Part shown: in pieces, positions 62,697-64,000 of the stretch
How positions within the stretch are numbered: the first letter of the stretch is position 1
Layout of the letters: every line of letters starts with the position of its first letter
Source of the DNA: Paenibacillus catalpae
Lineage (GTDB): Bacteria > Bacillota > Bacilli > Paenibacillales > Paenibacillaceae
Direction of reading: 5' to 3'
Assembly (NCBI RefSeq): GCF_900112695.1
Contig: NZ_FOMT01000001.1
Span: 186,001 to 250,000, forward strand
DNA length: 64,000 nt
Translations under genes and position numbers: made by a program
Notes under the pieces: generated by a model
The model's database searches: none
What the model was told of the DNA's origin: nothing
The model's input: the letters and a program-made list of their open reading frames with translations, nothing else

Positions 62697-63653
62697 TCAT
62701 AGCAGCTCCGGAAAGACCCAGGCGTAGGACTGAAAATAACCGCTGTTTCGGTTCATGTTGCCGATGATCGGGCGATAGGAGGAGACGAATCGATCATATT
62801 CAGGATCCTCGTAAACCCGGGACATCGCTTCGTACAAATCAAGAGGCCAAGAGCGAGGCGTGAGCGGGGAGGGGAAGTTCTGGCCTTGTTCATAGGGCCA
62901 TTCCTCCGCCCGGCCGTCGGCATAATAAAATAAGGTATCAAGCGCCTGCTTAATGCTTTTCCCTCCTGGAGAGATCCAACGAAACAAGTCTTCGCCGGTA
63001 ACGTCCAGGATTTGCTTGGCAGCAGCCGTAAGCGGAGCAAGCGCGAAATAATGGTACCAGATCGCATTGGTTCCTCTCGTCGTTTCTTCCGGGATAAATC
63101 CGGTGAGAGAAAGGGAAGAGTCGATATGCTCTTTCAGATTTGCGGCTTCTTCGGCAAAGGCGGTTGTATCACCCATGAAGCGGTACAGCAATAATTGGGC
63201 ATACAAGCTCCAGCTCCACCAGTTGTTCCGGAGCGGGATTTGGTCCCACTCCGGCAAGAGAACCAGTGTTGTCCATTGGACAAACTGCTCTTGCTCCGCT
63301 CTTTGCCAGCCTGGATAAGTTTTGATCCACTCCGCGGCTTGAAGGAGGCCTGCTCCCAAATAGGCGGACACAAGCGGGCCGTCCTTGTCGGTGATTTCCC
63401 GGTTGACCGCAGCCCAGCCCTGAATCAGCTCCATCGCTTTGTCCGCAAAGACCGTGTTGCCTGTAAGCCGATAAGCCAGCGCCGTCGTGTAAGCAGCTTG
63501 AACATCCGTTTCCATAAGCCTTTTGGCCGCCAAGTGGCTGTCCGTATCAAAATAGAAGCCGGGAATATGCCATACGGGAACGGCATGACAGCTGATGGTC
63601 AGGCTATCCTTTGCCATGCGAAGAAGTTCGTCTCTAACCGCTGCGTGATTCAT
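62697..63653 (-). CDS. Alginate-lyase-family alpha/alpha-toroid protein
   Basis: About 318 residues, helical throughout, with no signal peptide. HIPGFYFDTDSHLAAKRLME, NNWWSWSLYAQLLLYRFMGD, TNAIWYHYFALAPL and WPYEQGQNFPSPLTPRSWPLDLYE are landmarks of the alginate lyase superfamily (PL5/PL38-like), whose members eliminate uronic acid polymers. The ATG at 63653 has AGGAAAGGAAG 8 bases before it; an in-frame ATG at 63677 directly abuts the stop of the upstream gene. It is in an operon with that partial gene. The substrate is unknown. Confidence 0.75.
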   Translation of the reverse strand: MNHAAVRDELLRMAKDSLTISCHAVPVWHIPGFYFDTDSHLAAKRLMETDVQAAYTTALAYRLTGNTVFADKAMELIQGWAAVNREITDKDGPLVSAYLGAGLLQAAEWIKTYPGWQRAEQEQFVQWTTLVLLPEWDQIPLRNNWWSWSLYAQLLLYRFMGDTTAFAEEAANLKEHIDSSLSLTGFIPEETTRGTNAIWYHYFALAPLTAAAKQILDVTGEDLFRWISPGGKSIKQALDTLFYYADGRAEEWPYEQGQNFPSPLTPRSWPLDLYEAMSRVYEDPEYDRFVSSYRPIIGNMNRNSGYFQSYAWVFPELL

Positions 63654-63677
63654 AAGAGGCGCTTCCTTTCCTGCCAT

Positions 63678-64000
63678 CTATTTGGGCTCAACTTCATCAA
63701 GCGTTAAGCTGTATTTGAGATGCCTCATATAGGTTCCATCCGAGTTTCTGAATACCATACCGAACCGAATATCTTTCTCCATGTCATCCACGATGGCAAT
63801 CAGACGGTTTATTCCGGCCTTCAGTATAATCTTTTCCTCCGGATCAGGCACATGAGCGCCATTCAGATAGATCTCATAAGAGCTGTTTGTTGTTACAAGG
63901 AGCTTGCCATGCTTTTCTTCATATGCAGGATCCAGCAAATAGACAAAACAGCTGAGGAACCATCGCTCTCCGTTCGGATTCGGAATACGGAAGGCTCCAT
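63678..64000 (-). CDS. C-terminal part of an unidentified protein (cut by window edge)
   Basis: The last 107 codons of a minus-strand gene. The sequence (GAFRIPNPNGERWFLSCFVY; YEIYLNGAHV; KAGINRLIAIVDDM; MRHLKYSLTLDEVEPK) has the alternating pattern of a beta-sandwich, with a jelly-roll-like YLNG turn and an IVDDM strand as in glycosidase accessory domains. Its stop TAG touches the ATG at 63677 of the next gene, so the two are co-transcribed. The N-terminal part and function are outside the window. Confidence 0.75.
   Translation of the reverse strand, partial: GAFRIPNPNGERWFLSCFVYLLDPAYEEKHGKLLVTTNSSYEIYLNGAHVPDPEEKIILKAGINRLIAIVDDMEKDIRFGMVFRNSDGTYMRHLKYSLTLDEVEPK

Noticed and set aside
63012-63707. 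Plus-strand frames opposite the alginate-lyase-family gene
   Set aside because: They are shadows of a well-supported minus-strand gene with family motifs and a ribosome site.
1-64000. tRNA or rRNA genes, CRISPR arrays, transposases, integrases, phage genes, origins
   Set aside because: I looked for cloverleaf ends, regular spaced repeats and transposase motifs and found none. This was by eye and cannot exclude a diverged RNA gene.

Overview
The window looks like a chromosomal segment of a Paenibacillus-type Gram-positive (Bacillota) soil saprophyte. The evidence is strong AGGAGG ribosome sites with frequent GTG/TTG starts, lipobox solute-binding proteins paired with LplB/YtcP-like permeases but no ATPase, YesM/YesN-type two-component systems, many AraC and LacI regulators, and a high density of glycoside hydrolases with CBM32, FIMAH, DUF11 and SBBP modules. 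No rRNA, tRNA, IS element, integrase, phage gene or CRISPR array was seen.

Layout. (1) 1-7.5 kb: a divergent sugar locus with a lipoprotein receptor (minus strand, cut by the window edge), a GH3 beta-glucosidase, a GH94 enzyme resembling 1,2-beta-oligoglucan phosphorylase and a LacI repressor. The 505-bp divergent gap holds two good sigma-A promoters and four GAAACGTTTC palindromes. I read it as a sophoro-oligosaccharide (beta-1,2-glucan) utilisation locus. (2) 7.5-22.4 kb: a GntR/LacI-hybrid (AraR-like) regulator, GH43, remnants of an isomerase and a mannosidase-like gene, an intact GH38 alpha-mannosidase, an SGNH esterase, a Gfo/Idh oxidoreductase, a DUF1861 (GT108-like) protein, an AraC regulator, an ABC importer (two permeases plus receptor) and a TIM-barrel isomerase. 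A shared motif (TGGTATACTAA(C/T)TT) before the GntR gene and before the ABC operon, 9 kb away, suggests one regulon. (3) 22.4-28.3 kb: a leader with three strong ribosome sites and three secreted beta-propeller-like plus CBM32 proteins, two of them tandem paralogues. (4) 28.4-35.8 kb: single genes (lspA-like, GH42, an orphan nicotianamine-synthase-like gene, a LysE exporter with AraC regulator, an AraC/GH105 divergent pair). (5) 35.8-40.9 kb: a 1707-residue SBBP/DUF11 repeat protein. (6) 41.2-51 kb: a system with two paralogous receptors, a GH113 mannanase-like enzyme, MalF/MalG-type permeases, a YesM-like kinase, a LacI regulator and a YesN-like response regulator. (7) 51-62 kb: an AraC-type membrane sensor divergent from a receptor-permease-permease operon that ends in a 1515-residue secreted beta-helix protein. 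(8) 62-64 kb: a small membrane protein, an alginate-lyase-family protein and a partial gene.

The genes form several self-contained cassettes of the kind regulator + lipoprotein receptor + two permeases + cytoplasmic or secreted hydrolases. All importers lack their own ATPase and probably share an MsmX-type one encoded elsewhere. Most hydrolases (GH3, GH94, GH43, GH38, GH42, GH105, GH113) lack signal peptides, so oligosaccharides are probably imported and then cleaved inside. The secreted CBM32 proteins and the beta-helix protein would act outside. All function calls come from reading motifs by eye, without database searches.
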